Below are positions 12,760-24,526 of a stretch of DNA of 64,000 nt, piece by piece. The stretch comes from Chloranthus sessilifolius. Taxonomy: Eukaryota; Streptophyta; Magnoliopsida; Chloranthales; Chloranthaceae. Below the pieces are notes generated by a model. The model did not search any database. It had not been told where the DNA came from and saw only the letters and a program-made list of their open reading frames with translations. The stretch lies in assembly GCA_021018995.1 (NCBI GenBank), contig CM037590.1:84352097-84416096 (forward strand). The letters run 5' to 3'. Made by a program: the position numbers and the translations under genes. Each line of letters begins with the position of its first letter. Position 1 is the stretch's first letter.

Positions 12760-15700
12760 TTAAGAGGAGGAGGAATTGAAATCTGAATCTGTGAACCAAT
12801 CCCAGCCCATCTGTTGTGCATGTTTCCTAAGTTCAGCTTTATTCTCAGAACTGGGCTTGGACTTGGTTCTGTCTGTGAGAGCTTTGATCTTTTTCTTCTT
12901 TGCTTGCTTCTCAGTGGGACTCTTTTTCTTTGGCTGCCTTGGTTTCTTTGGTTGGGCTGGTGGTTTTTTCATGGTTAGAGGTTTTGGTGCCCTCACCCTC
13001 ATTTTTCTGGTCTTGGGTTCAGGAGGGATCATAGGGGATTTTCCTTTATCTTACTCAGGGGGGGCTACAGGGGACTTCCCTTTATCTGGCTGGCCATGTG
13101 GTTGTGCCTCTTCAGACTGGGCAGCTGGCTCTTTACCAATTTTGATAGAGGCTGCTGTGAGAGCAGTGCTCTTAGCAGTGACTTTCCTCTGTTTAGGATA
13201 AGTTTGCTCAGTAGGAGGTGATGAAGGAGGGGCCGTAGGGGTTTGGATAGCTTGAGGCTCAGGTTCTGGCATGAGTATAGAGAGTGGGGTGAGCTGCACT
13301 TCTGATTGCAGCCAATGCAGCTTTCAAAGAGGCTATCTGGATTTGGGCTTTGAGGAGGTTAGTTTCGTGGATTTCCTTTTGGAGTCGAAAGATTTCTTGA
13401 GTATTGTTGAGTCTTTTTTTGAACATTCTGGCTTTCATCCTCTCCACATTAGTATTTGCTTTTTTCAGCTCCAAATTCATTTGGTGATAAGCAGCCATAG
13501 TTTTCACTTTCTCATAGACCTCCAAAATGTTATCCACCCAAGTGAAATGCCCAGTAATTGTTTTCTGTGGGCCTCCTCGAGTTCAGTAATCTGCTACAAC
13601 AGAGGGGTCTCTATGGATTGCCTAAGTTGGGCCATGCCCCTCAGGACATCCCTTCTAAGGTAGGGATTGTCTCTCATGGCATGGAGGATGGTGTGGTAGG
13701 GAGGGATGTAAAAGGAGCATTTGGGTGCGATAGGAAGAGAAAAAGTTGAAGGAGCAAACTATGATTGATCCTGGGTGGGTAAAGTAGTGTTTTCATTGGG
13801 TAAGTCTAGTTGGTGGGGGAGGGCAAAAAGTTCTGGGTCAGTTTGGGTGGATTTGTCAGTGAATGTTGGAGGGGGTAGTATAAGAGGTGGGATGGAAGGC
13901 AAGGGGGGGGAAGAAAATGAGGTAGGCTTACTAGGAGTGGGTGGTGGTGGGGAAGGGAAAAAGGGAATGGTTGGGTTGGGGAGTCAGGGCTGGAAGGGGA
14001 AATGATCAGTGGGGTTTGATTGGATTGTGGAGGGATGGGTTGGTTTGTCAATGTCTGAAGTGTAGATTTGATGATTGTAATTTCTGTTTACATCTGGTCC
14101 TGTGTGTGTGTTGTTTTGGACAGTTGGGATTGGATGTCTTGGATGAGGGAGAGGATAAGTGTTAGTGTGTCTGGGTTGGGAGGTTGAGAATGTGTAGAGG
14201 ATGGAACAGGTTGAAAAGGGGAGGAAGGGGCATGATGGAAAGTGGAAGGAGGAGGAGATTGAGGTTCTGGTGAGTGATGTGGTGAGGTATTTGGGGAATC
14301 CGGGAGGGGTAGTGGGTGGGCATGGTATGAAGGAAACTAGCCATAAAGGCTTGGAATCCGGTGGTTGTGTTAAGGTTGAGGTCTATGTCTGGGAGTGGGG
14401 ATGTAGTAGGAATGGCTTGAGTGGTGTCTTGGTCAATGTGAGGTGTGTCAGTGGGGTTAAAAGGGATTGTGGGTGGTGGCAGGGACATGATGGGGGTTGT
14501 GTCAGTGGTTTTCCTTTTCTTGTATGAGATCAGTGGAGGGCTGTCAGGGTTACGTAAAGATGATGGGGGTATTGAGGCTGTATATTGAGGTAGTGTGGGG
14601 GAAGGTGTGGGGCTGACATGGGGGGTGGTGTCCTTCTAAGTACCAATCACTGGAAAGAGGGGTGTTGGCATAGATAATGAAGACAGAGGAGGGTGAGAGA
14701 GATAGAGTAGGGGAAGGGAAATGGGATGTAGTAGGGATAGGGGATCCTGCAGTGAAAGGTGGGGTGGATGTGGGGGCTGTTGCAGTAGAGGTAGTGACAG
14801 GATCTGGAACCACCTCTTTGGTAGCAGGGGTGGGCCTAGTAACAGCTGCCTCATCTGTTTGCTTGGGAGGGGCCTGAGCCTCATCTTTCTTCTTCTTTTG
14901 GGTTTCCATCAAGCTCCTGCTGATTCCCATTGCCTCTTGGCAAAAGTTGTAGGGGTGAGGGTGGTAGTCTCTTCTACTTGTGGTATCTTGTACCCCCTCC
15001 CTCAAAAGCAGTTTGGTGATGACTCTGGCATAGGGGAGTGTGTGTGGCTTCTTTTTTTGCCCTAGCTTCTCCACCAAATCCTTCATTGCTTCAAAAATTA
15101 ACCAGGCTGCTGTTGTTGCTCCAAGTGTGCCATAATTGTGTGCATTATGAATCAAAAATTAAAGAATTAAAGAATGCTAAGTTATATGGATGTTAACTTA
15201 TGAAAGGGATATCAGCACATTGGGGCTAACACTGGCCTGCAAGATCAGGGCCAATTGTAGCAAGTTTTAAAAGTAAGTATTTCAAGATCGTCCACAGAGA
15301 AGTTTATCTAAACTGAGAGATAAACCTCCAGATCTGTGCTACCAGATCTGGCTCTATAATTATCTAAAATAAAGAATAGATAAAAGAGAGTGTTGGATTG
15401 TGTCACATTTAACTATAAGCAAATAAAGAAAAGAACTAACTACATGATCCAGATCCGAGTTGGGGAGATGTTTAAAATAAGGCAAATGCAGAAATAATAG
15501 CTTCATGTACTTTAGCCTCTGAATTTTAATGGAGAGTGCAGCAGTTCAGCAGCATTCAATCTTCATCCGGCTACCGGCATAGATGTAAGAGAAATAAATC
15601 CGAATTAAGGAATAGGTTCTTAAATGGTCACAGATCATCACTTAAATGGTGGCCTATTCTTTAGTTCAGAACATGAACATCACTGTAAATGCTGCTTGAA

Positions 15701-16100
15701 TTAGGTTACCAACGCTAATTCGCACAGGGATGATGAATTAAGGGAAGTTGGATGCGGATGAGTGAATCTAAAGAAGTCTAATGCACTAAGGTGATCATTC
15801 AGAACCCTCGACATGACTCCAATGGAGAAGACACAAATTACAGCAACCTTTTAAAATCCAACGTTACAATTACAGAGCACGGCTTCTTAGAGAGCTCTCA
15901 GACTTACAGTCTGAGCTTCTCAGAGAGCCCTCAGATTTACAGTCTTGAATCCGAACTTGGAAGTACAAATCACTCACAATGGCTCTCAAAAGTAAACTAC
16001 AAGAAGGGATTACAGGGGGTTCAGATAAGCTATCTGACCGGAATGAGGGAAACAGAGATGAAAACTCTAAAATCTGGATGCCCCAATTGGGCAAATGTCT

Positions 16101-16112
16101 TCTCAATTTATA
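16101..16112 (-). promoter_or_regulatory. TATA box in the solo LTR
   Basis: The - strand reads GCTATAAATTGA, matching GCTATAAATAGA in the E LTR near 61600. Relative to the TTTGCGAA array it sits about 350 bases downstream, as in E. Confidence 0.5.
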
Positions 16113-16469
16113 GCTTTCCCTCTATCCTGCACAAGGCTGAGTTGACCAATCAGAAGTGCTCAGATCTGGATTGCCCAATGGCTGTTGAGCACGGGGATCC
16201 AGATCTGTTCTGGCCAATGAAAATGCTCTGATCTGGTTCAGCCAATCAGGCGTTAGAAGCATCAATTCTGTTATGGGAATTCAAAAGTCTGTTTGAGCTT
16301 CTAGAAGTTCCCGCCAAGTGATTTCATCTTTGGGTTTTCACGTGGGGCGGAATATGCCTTTGGTTTGTGCTTGGAATCTTCCGGAATGTCTCTGGGCTTT
16401 TAATTACATTGGGGCGCGTGCAGAGTTTACTGAAATGCCCTTCAAAGTGGCTGTAAATCCCCAGTATGC

Positions 16470-16742
16470 CATTTCGCAGAGTTTAAGGGTCTTTTCGCAA
16501 AGTAATTTGGCTCCTGAAGCTCTTTTCGTGGGGTTTCAGTTCTGTTCGAATTAAACTTTTCTTCTTTTCGCAAAGGTCATTCTTCTATTCGAGGAGTGTT
16601 TTCTTCTTTTCGCAAAGTTCAAGGTTCTTTGCGAATAGTAGAAGTTCTTTGCGAATTGAACTCTAGGCTCCCATTCTTCTTTGCGAATTGACTTTTAACT
16701 TGATTTTTCCTTTGCGAATAGTAGAAGTTCTTTGCGAATTGA
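16470..16742. repeat. TTTGCGAA / TTCGCAAA array in the solo LTR
   Basis: About ten copies of TTCTTTGCGAAT, TTTTCGCAAAG and close variants occur in both orientations, for example 16493, 16566, 16608, 16629, 16650, 16681, 16711 and 16732. Spacing is irregular, 15-75 bases. Confidence 0.7.
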
Positions 16743-17699
16743 GCTTTAGCTTCCATTCTTCTTCTTCAGGTCTTTTCTTGCTCTTTTAGGACCTTTTAGC
16801 CATTGCTGAGGCTATTTCTTCACTCCCTCTTTGAGCTTGACATGAGTTGTCAGCTTTTTGATCATTTTAGGATGGTTTTCGGATTTGGACCTGTCTTTTT
16901 GGTTAGCTGCAATATGAACACTAAAGCACTTATTTAGTCCTCTCAAGGGTCTTTCAAGGCTCATGTTTAGGGGTGAAAAATGGTATTTTTCACTACTTAT
17001 CAGCTGCATGGAAGTCATGGCCCAGAGAGAAAGAGTAAACAACATCAGCAATAGGAGCCCTCCTCTCTTGCTGATGGCCTGAGCATTAGATGTTCTTTCT
17101 TAGGACCTGGTCAATGAAAAGGAGGCTTGGCTCCAACTCTCTTCTTCTTATGGAATCTCCTGAGGCCTTTAATCCTCTAGTAAGAGCCCTCGCAATGATA
17201 TCAATTGAGGCACTCAGGGGAGGGCCATATCCACAGCTAGTGTCAAATACAGCTGAGATGCCTAATACTTCTGCAATCAGCTTGGGGTTAATCAACATCT
17301 CGAATTCATCAATTAGCACGAGGAAGCCTGATTGTTCATCTTTGTCCTTGGTGACCCTGATGTGCTGATAAAAAAGTTGCACTAGCCTAGGGTAGGCTAG
17401 TGCTGGAATTCCTTTCATCAAGGGTGTCAGACTAGCCTTGCTAATAACTCAATGGCAGGGGTAGAGAGAGGCTCTATCTCGAAGAAGGACAGGTCGAAAG
17501 CTATTTCAGGCTCCAAGGGGATTGAAGCCATGAGGTCAGAGGGTGTAGAAAACTCAGGGGTTGGCTCCTCCACCTCTTCAACCACTTCCTTCCCCTTTTT
17601 TGGTGCCTTGGAAGTCTTGACCTTCTTAGAAGCGGGCTCAACTGGGGCCTTATCCCTGGCCCTTTTCTTTGGTGCACTCTTAGGGGTCATTATAAACTC

Positions 17700-18568
17700 T
17701 CCTTTCTGAGATAGTACTTCTGAAGATGAAAAAGGAAGACTGAGATCTGATTGCTTACCCTAAAATCGTAGGGTTTGGTTTGGTCTGACGCACAGTGAAC
17801 CACGAGATCTCTGAGCAGAGGGCAAGTGATGGGGATGACGTTAGGAATAAATCTCTAGGATCCTGGTGTGAATAATGGGTTGTAGAATGGATGCTGGAGG
17901 AGAGAGGGAGCATAGTGCCGGAAGCTAGGGCTTCGTTGGATGGAGAAGAGAGAGAGTACTGGGAAAGGAGATGATTGCAGGTTTGGAATACTTATCGCTA
18001 GGCTTGGCGCGCTTTGGAAATATCTGGTCACGGGATGGGAAATGAAACTGGCGACGATGTAAATGCAACTTGGATTGCGCGAGAGGCTCTCAGGTTTACC
18101 TTGGAGCTCACGACAGCTAGTGAAGAATTCTATTTGGATTGCGCGAGAGTCTCCCAGGCCTCCTTTTGGACCCCGCGATAGTTAATGAAGAATTCTATTT
18201 GGATTGCGCGATAGTCTCCCAGGCCTCATTTTGGACCCCGTGACAGCAAAGTATTAAATAGAGAGCATGCGCTCTTCACTCTGCCATTTAAATTTGTGAT
18301 GTGGCTGGATCCTATGCACCCCCAGACATTTTAAAATCAAACATTCAAGCATATGCAGCAAAAATCATTATCCAAACATTGTGCATTCAATCAAAAACCA
18401 CCAATTCAAGAGAAGTAATCATCAAACCAAGCATAAAAAGAAATCAGACCAGACAGGTTCAGACTCAAGTGAGGCCACTAAAATTTCCTAAAAAATTTGA
18501 ACAAAAGAAGGCAATATAAACCTAACAAAAGCAAAGTACATATAATACAACATTGACACACCTGTGGA
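17700..18568. other. Spacer between integrase and third ORF of element A
   Basis: This is non-coding. It holds the tandem repeat at 18070-18247, and on the - strand a TATA-like CTATTTAATA near 18262-18253. A GTCACGGGATGG block near 18018 matches the LTR array. Together these could be a separate promoter for the third ORF that starts at 17690. Confidence 0.5.
18070..18247. repeat. Tandem repeat (about 66-bp unit) with TTGCGCGAGA core, upstream of A's third ORF
   Basis: Nearly three units contain ATTTGGATTGCGCGAGAG, then CTCCCAGGCCT, then GGACCCCGCGATAG, then GAAGAATTCT. The GCGCGAGA core is the same as in A's LTR arrays. It lies about 380-560 bases before the third ORF in the direction of transcription. 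Confidence 0.7.
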
Positions 18569-19711
18569 TCAGTTTAATGAAGGGTCCCCTTGAAAGTGAA
18601 TGGTGTCCATAGGTTCAGCAGGTTTTTCTAAACAATGCTTAAGCCTCTGACCATTCACCTTCAAGGTTTTCCCAGACTTGGGATCCTTGATTTCCACAGC
18701 ACCAGATGGGGAAACATTTATGACAATATAAGGTCCTTCCCATCTGGATTTCAGTTTGCCAGGAAAAAATTTAAGTTTGGAGTTAAACAACCAAACCTTA
18801 TCACCAGCCATGAAGCTCTTTCTCATCAAACCCTTATCAAAGAAAACCTTGGACCTTTCCTTGTATATCCGGGCATTGGCATATGCATCCATCCTCAGCT
18901 CATCTAGTTTTGACAGCTGCAGCGACCTGTGATGATCAGCAGAAGTTAGGTCTAGATTTAAATTTTTTATGGCCCAATAGGCCCTGTGTTCTAACTCTTC
19001 TGGGAGATGGCAAGCCTTGCCATAAACCAGTTTGAATGGGGGCATCCCAATGGGAGTCTTATAAGCAGTCCTATAAGCCCATAATGCATCATTTAGCTTA
19101 TCAGCCCAGTCCTTTCTATCAGTCCTCATAGTCTTCTCAAGGATGTGCTTGATCTCCCTATTAGAAATTTCAACTTTCCCACTGGTTTGTGGGTGGTAGG
19201 GAGTAGCAATTCTATGGGTGACATAATATTTGTTGAGCAAGCTCTCAAAATTTCTGTTGCAGAAATGGCTACCCCCGTCACTGATAATGGCTCTAGGGGT
19301 GCCAAATCTTGAGAAGATACTCTGCTTTACAAATTTGAGGACAACCTGATTATCATTGGTTCTTGTGACAATAGCTTCTACCCATTTTGAAATATAATCC
19401 ACTGCCACTAAGATGAAATGATAACCATTTGAAGGAAGAAATGGGCCCATAAAGTCAATACCCTAGACATCAAACAGTTCTACAATAAGGATGGGCTGCC
19501 AAGGCATTGAGTTTCTTTTGGACAACCCTCTTAATTTCTGACATCTCTCACATGTTCTGCAGTGTGTATTGGCATCTCTGAATAAAGAAGGCCAATAGAA
19601 CCCATACTGCAAGATCTTGTCAGCTATTTTTCTTCCACTAAAGTGGCCCCCACAGGTATTTTCATGGCACATGGCCAGAATATTAGGGACATCACTTTCT
19701 GGAACACATTT
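18569..19711 (-). pseudogene. Element A integrase, DDE triad intact
   Basis: The zinc-binding part reads CHENTCGGHFSGRKIADKIL and CRTCERCQKLRG (19672-19463). After a TAG near 19463 comes the core: IDFMGPF, ISDGGSHFCNR and GKVEISNRE, supplying D, D and E. Then ALWAYRTAYKTPIGMPPFKL and WEGPYIVINVSPSGAVEIKD, typical of the Athila integrase C-terminus, ending at 18569. One in-frame stop is the main visible defect. Confidence 0.88.
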
Positions 19712-21631
19712 TTAGATGATTTGGTCTGCACAGTATTTGTATAAGCAAGGTTCCTCCCAAAAAAGGAATTTGACTTGTGAGAAGAATAGGTCTTTGTCCA
19801 TTTTGGTCAAATGGGCAGGAATCTTGACTATAACTAAATAATTTACAATGTGTGCATACCAAGGAACCAAGGATTGGCTGGCAAACAATTGCTCATCCGA
19901 AAAAACATCATTTGCAGGGTCATCAACACATTTTTCCAACATAATTCTAAACAAGTGGTCAGCCACCACATTTTCCACACCCTTTTTATCCTTGATTTCA
20001 ATATCAAACTCCTGCAACAGGAGTATCCATCTAATCAGCCTGGGCTTAGCATCTTTCTTAGACAATAGGTATTTCAATGCTGAGTGGTCTGTGAAGATTA
20101 CAATTTTAGACCCAAGTAGGTAAGGTCTAAATTTGTCAATAGTAAAAACTACTGTCAGAAGCTCTTTCTCAGTTGTGGTGTAATTCAGCTGAGCTTCAGC
20201 AAGTGATTTGCTGACATAGGCAATGACCACTGGCAGCTTATCATTCCTTTGGCCCAAAACAACACCTTTTGCCAAGTCGGATGCATCACACATCAGCTCA
20301 AAGGGTAGTGCATAGTCAGGTGTTTGGAGCACAGGGGTAGCGGTGAGGCATATCTTCAAAGTTTCAAAAGCCTCAAGACATTCAGCAGAAAAATCAAAGG
20401 GTACATCCTGGCAGAGCAGGTGGCACAATGGTTTAGCAATTTTACTGAAGTTTTTAATGAACCTCCTGTAGAATCCTGCATGTCCAAGGAAAGATCTGAT
20501 TTGTTTAACTGTTCTTGGAGGGGGCAAATTTGAAATGAGGTCAACTTTGGCCTTATCTATCTCAATCCCTTCTCTAGAGACTACATGGCCCAACACAATA
20601 CCTTGTGTTACCATGAAGTGGCTCTTTTCTCAACTTAAGACCAGATTGGTCTCTTCACATCTTTGTAAGACCAGGTGGAGGTGTTGCAGACATTGGCCAA
20701 AACTGTCCCCATATACAGAGAAATCATCCATAAAAATTTCTAAGAACTTGTCAATCATATCAGAGAATATGGCATGCATACACCTCTGAAAGGTGGCTGG
20801 TGCATTACACAGCCCAAAAGGCATCCTTCGGTAAGCAAAGGTGCCAAGAGGGCAAGTAAATATAGTTTTCTCTTCGTCGTGAGGGTGCACAGGGATTTGG
20901 TTGTACCCTGAGTACCCATCAAGAAAGCAATAAAACGCTTTTTTAGCCAACTTATCCAGAATTTGATCTATGAAGGGGAGAGGGAAGTGGTCTTTTCTGG
21001 TTTTAGAGTTGAGCTTTCGATAATCTATGCAAACCCTCCAAAAGGTGGTCTCCTGGCTGCCGTCTCATCTCGGACTCGGTTGTAATATACATGCCAGATT
21101 TCTTGGGCATCACTTGGATAGGTGCCACCCATTCAGAATCAGAAATGGGGTAGATTACCCCAGTATCTAGTAATTTAATAATCTCTTTGAGGACCACTTC
21201 CTGCATGTGAGGATTCAATTTCCTCTGCATTTCCCTAGAGGGTACTGAGCCTTCCTCTAAATGAATCCTGTGCATATATATATTGATGCATCTATCCCTC
21301 CGAGATCCGTAATGGTCCAGCCAATTGCCTTTTTATGCTTCCTCAAGACTGTTAGTAATTTTTCCTCCTGCTCATTGGTAAGAGAGGAGGAGATAATTAC
21401 AGGAAGTTTTTCACCTTTTTCAAGGAAGGCATATTTCAATGTTTCTGGAAGCTTCTTAAGATCCAGATCAGGGGCTTGTTGGGTGGATGGCAAGATTGGT
21501 GCTTTGTTGGTTTGAGGAAGAGGTAGCAATGTAGGTTTCCAAATGGAATGCTGCACTAAGCCCATAGAGGACTTCAATGTGGTCATGTCTTCTGTCCTAA
21601 CAACTAGGTTCCTTCCTCTACCATGTCCCAA
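19712..21631 (-). pseudogene. Element A reverse transcriptase and RNase H
   Basis: The RT starts near 21631; LRKHKKAIGWTITDLGGIDA is at about 21300. Two frameshifts near 21270 and 21060 separate it from DYRKLNSKTRKDHFPLPFID and GYSGYNQIPVHPHDEEKTIF. The catalytic FMDD is intact (EIFMDDFSVYG near 20725); Phe-Met in place of Tyr-Val is normal for Athila. A TGA replaces Trp near 20630. RNase H (20614-19712) has [35 protein letters not shown] and VVADHLFRI, so its acidic residues look preserved. Only a few changes separate this RT-RNase H from an open frame. Confidence 0.88.
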
Positions 21632-22926
21632 ACTTCAACTAAACTTTTGACAATGTTGCCCCAATCCAGCAGAGTGGGCAATTCTTCTTCAACAACTTCC
21701 TCTAGTACATCTACTGTAAAGCTTTCCTCATTGTCCAGCTGAGGGTACTTTGCACTGTTGTACACATTCAGTTCAACCTTCATGTGTCCGAAAGTTACCT
21801 CCATAATCTCTGTCCTGCATTGAATGCATGTATTAGCAGTGACCAAGAATGGCCTGCCCAAAATAACAGGTATAGGGGTTGTACTCTTATTGCAGCCCAT
21901 GTCCAAAACCAAGAAGTCTGTAGGGTAAAAGAAATTATCCACCCCTACTAAGACATCCTCAACCACTCCCATAGGTCTCCTTTCAGACCTATCAGCCATT
22001 AACAGCACAATGGGGGTGGGTTTTAGCTCCCCCAAACCTAGCTATTAATACACACTGTATGGCAGTAGGTTTACACTGGCTCTAAGGTCTAGAAGGGCCC
22101 TTCCAATTGTGTGGTCTCCAATTATACAGGGAATAGTGGGTATCCCTAGGTCTTGCAACTTCTCTGGTATTGTTATGTTTAATATAGAATTAACTGTATC
22201 AGTTGCGAAGATCTTTCTGGATAAATGACCTCTAGCTTTTCTTTTCTGGGTACAAAGGTCTTTCAGAAATTTGGCATAGGCTGGGACTTGTCTAATTACA
22301 TCAAGTAGGGGCAAATTGATTTTGACCTGCTTAAAGGTCTCCATCATTTCTCCTATCTGTGCATTCCCCTTATCAAAAGGAGTAGGGCCACTTAAAGCTT
22401 GAGGAAATGGCAACTGAGGTACTGCTGGTTCCTCAGCTGCAAGCCTATGATTGAACTTTAATTTTTTTCTTTTTTCATCTTTTATTTCTTGCTGAGGCTC
22501 AACTACAGCCTCATTATTTTTCTCTTGTTGCAGGGTAGTAGGCAACTCTTGGCTCTGTGCTCTAACATATTTTTTTTCACATTCATTCGAGAATTCTTTG
22601 GAAATGACCTCTCCTTGTTCCTTTCCAACTTGGTTGTCCACCAGCTTGCCAGACCTTAGGGTTGTGATGGCATTAGCTCCCTCAAAACTTGAGGAACCTT
22701 CTCCAATCAAATATTGGCCCTTAGGGTTGGCCACTGGTTGGCTTGGTAACCTGCCCTCCTCTCTTTTGGCCAAGGCATTGGATATTTGGCCTAGATGCTG
22801 TTTCATTTTCTTTATGCTTTGACTGTGAGAGTTCACAGTTTGAGTCAAGGTTCCAAGGCTTTGCAATAAGGTCAAAACCTGATCCTCGAAAGAAGCACTT
22901 CGGGGCTGAGGTGGTGGAACTACCAA
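21604..22926 (-). pseudogene. Element A gag C-terminal linker and aspartic protease
   Basis: After a Gln/Pro-rich stretch, a frame from 22926 covers the linker (SHSQSIKKMKQHLGQISNAL, ITTLRSGK, then NLPLLDVIRQVPAYAKFLKD), which in Athila precedes the protease. The protease begins IPCIIGDHTIGRALLDLRAS near 22100. The family has D-L-G-A-S, so the catalytic triplet has Gly replaced by Arg. A stop at 22045 interrupts, and the frame 22035-21604 continues with GELKPTPIVLLMADRS, VILGRPFLVTANT and an acidic tail. The Gly-to-Arg change and the stop make this copy inactive. Confidence 0.8.
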
Positions 22927-23157
22927 CTGATTTTGCTGCTGGGGCAGCTACTGATTCTGGAAATTTGACCTTGGGGCATATCCCTAGTTAAATTACTGCT
23001 GTGGCCTTTGAGGTAAGGCCAACATCTGTTGTGGTCGCATGTAATTATCTTGTCTCCACCTCAAATTTGGGTGGTCTCTCCACTGGTAATCAACATTTTG
23101 GTGCTGGTATCCAAATGGCTGCTTGTTGCAGCCAACAGATTATTGCTGGCCAAATGA

Positions 23158-24065
23158 TTAGGCAGCAGCAGCTTGTTCCATCACATACTCAGGATATTGC
23201 CCTATAGATGGGCACTCCTCCATTGTGTGTTGTGGAGATTGGCATATCAGACATGCCTCCATCACCTGTGCAACCAATTTGAGTTGCACCACAGTTAATA
23301 GTTTATCAAACTTATCAGAAAGATTGGCCATCTGTATTTTTAGGTCATTATTTCCAGTTACTTCATACATCTTTCCTTTGGAAATTTCAGCTATTCCCAT
23401 TTTAGAAGAAGGCTCATGAACAGTTCTTGACAAGGACATCTTTTGGAAAGAATTTTCACTGATGACCTCGAACAACTCCCATACTTCATCAGCTGTTTTA
23501 TGCATGTAAGTTCCACGACAAGAGGCATCTACCATGTCTCTGCTTTTCTCATCAATCCCATTATAGAAGCTCTGGACAAGCTGCTAGTCAAAGATCTTAT
23601 GGTGGGGACATTGTTTGAGCATCTCCTTGAATCTATCTCATGCTTGATTAAAATCTTCAGTTGGGGATTGGACAAAAGCAAGTATTGCTTTCCTCAACTG
23701 GCTGGTTTTTGTCTTTGGGAAGAATTTTGTCAAAAATTTGGTCTGGAGGTCTTTCCAAAAACTAATGCGGTTGTTTGGGAGAGTAGCTAACCAGGTGCTG
23801 GCCCTGTCCTTTAGGGAGAAAGGAAAGAGCCTTAATCTAGTGGCTTCTAGTCCCAAACCAGTAATGGAAAATGTTGTGCACAGGGCCAAGAATTGGTCAC
23901 TGTGCTTGTAGGGGTCTTCCTTGCTGAGCTCATGTGAACCATTTGGATGATTGAGGTTTTAATCTCATAATTTCCCTGAACATCTGAGAATTGAATGCTG
24001 AATGGGGAATTATAATCATCAGGAGCATTCAATTCCTTCAATGTTCTGGGTTGCTCTTCACCCAT
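23158..24065 (-). pseudogene. Element A gag (Athila), frameshifted
   Basis: Capsid and nucleocapsid protein. It starts at ATG 24065 (MGEEQPRTLKEL), followed by NSPFSIQFSDVQGNYEIK. A frameshift near 23945 moves the frame; the retrotransposon-gag core continues with LCTTFSITGLGLEATRLRLF, FPFSLKDRASTWL and ERFKEMLKQCPHH. The zinc knuckle CLICQSPQHTMEEC (CX2CX4HX4C) lies near 23250. Stops occur at 23638-23640, near 23583 and near 23158. Element E's gag (62875-63850) is clearly homologous, with the same order of motifs. Confidence 0.85.
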
Positions 24066-24508
24066 GACTGCTGTCTCGGTTTTAGTAAGGGGCTCAACTG
24101 TGGTGTGTCTGGGCCTTCCTGGTCTTCTGGCCTTTTCTATCTCAGGGTTGGGAGGCTCTAATGTTGGACTGAGGGATCTCCTTCCTAACATGCACACACA
24201 CTAACAGCAGGGAAGACTACTTGCAGACACATTGCAATTAACTCAAAGAATTATCTAAACAAAATTACAACTATCCTAATCAACTACTATGGAATTTGCA
24301 GAGGAAAATAGACTGAGTTTTTGAGGGTTAGAGGAATGCAAACAGAGGTAGTCAATCCCCTAGTGCAGTTCAACTTTTCTTCTCTGCTACTGTCCAGATC
24401 TGTAAAGAAAAATTCCAAATGTAAATCAGCAGTATCAATTATTCACAAGCACAACTACTAAAGAATAAGAAAAATACAAAAATATAGGGTCTACTAATAG
24501 ATCAAAAA
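24066..24508. other. Element A leader between primer site and gag start
   Basis: About 440 bases upstream of the gag ATG on the - strand. It includes an in-frame N-terminal extension possibility up to 24197 (MCMLGRRSLSPTLEPPNPE), also present in element E as MFGRRTLSPEIVPLNLE. Which ATG is used cannot be decided. Confidence 0.5.
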
Positions 24509-24526
24509 TCCCCAGCAACGACGTCA
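24509..24526 (-). other. Element A primer binding site (tRNA-Asp type)
   Basis: On the - strand, two bases after the LTR end plus a run of T, the sequence reads TGACGTCGTTGCTGGGGA. The complement of a plant tRNA-Asp 3' end is TGGCGCCGTTGCCGGGGA, so 15 of 18 match and all three differences are transitions. tRNA-Asp priming is typical of Athila. Confidence 0.8.

Larger units (their letters stand above)
15191..17007 (-). mobile_element. Solo LTR of element E's family, inserted in A's third ORF
   Basis: This segment is homologous to the E LTR (60742-62580) in reverse orientation: GTGAAAAATACCATTTTT near its start, a TTTGCGAA-type array, a TATA box, the shared ACTTGCTACAATTGGCCCT block and GATCTTGCAGG near the end. 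Length is 1817 bp. It is flanked by ATGGA at 15186-15190 and 17008-17012, and no internal coding region exists between. Removing it and one ATGGA rejoins the reading frame of the third ORF (GHDFH followed by I-T). The exact first base is uncertain by one. Confidence 0.85.
12760..17690 (-). pseudogene. Element A third ORF (Athila ORF3 / putative plant transposon protein), split by a solo LTR
   Basis: Reading the - strand, the ORF starts at 17690 with a basic, Lys-rich N-terminus (TPKSAPKKRARDKA). Then follow YPRLVQLFYQHIRVTKDKDE, INPKLIAEVLGIS and DIIARALTRGL (17421-17086), the pattern of the putative plant transposon protein domain of Athila third ORFs. The solo LTR (15191-17007) interrupts it. 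It resumes with IHNAHNYGTLGATTAAWLIF and YARVITKLLLREGV (15155-14950), then a long Pro/Ser/Thr-rich part (14900-13800), a coiled-coil-like part (13537-13270) and a very basic C-terminus ending KHAQQMGWDWFTDSDFNSSS (12760). I see no clear membrane segment, so 'env-like' is not supported here. Several stops and frame changes make it a pseudogene. ORF X is related. Confidence 0.75.

Noticed and set aside
13775..14527. Gly/Val-rich + strand frames opposite A's third ORF
   Set aside because: They are the antisense of the Pro/Ser/Thr-rich part of the third ORF.
12760..17690. Calling A's third ORF an envelope gene
   Set aside because: No signal peptide, transmembrane segment or fusion-like region is visible; the basic and coiled-coil parts suggest otherwise.
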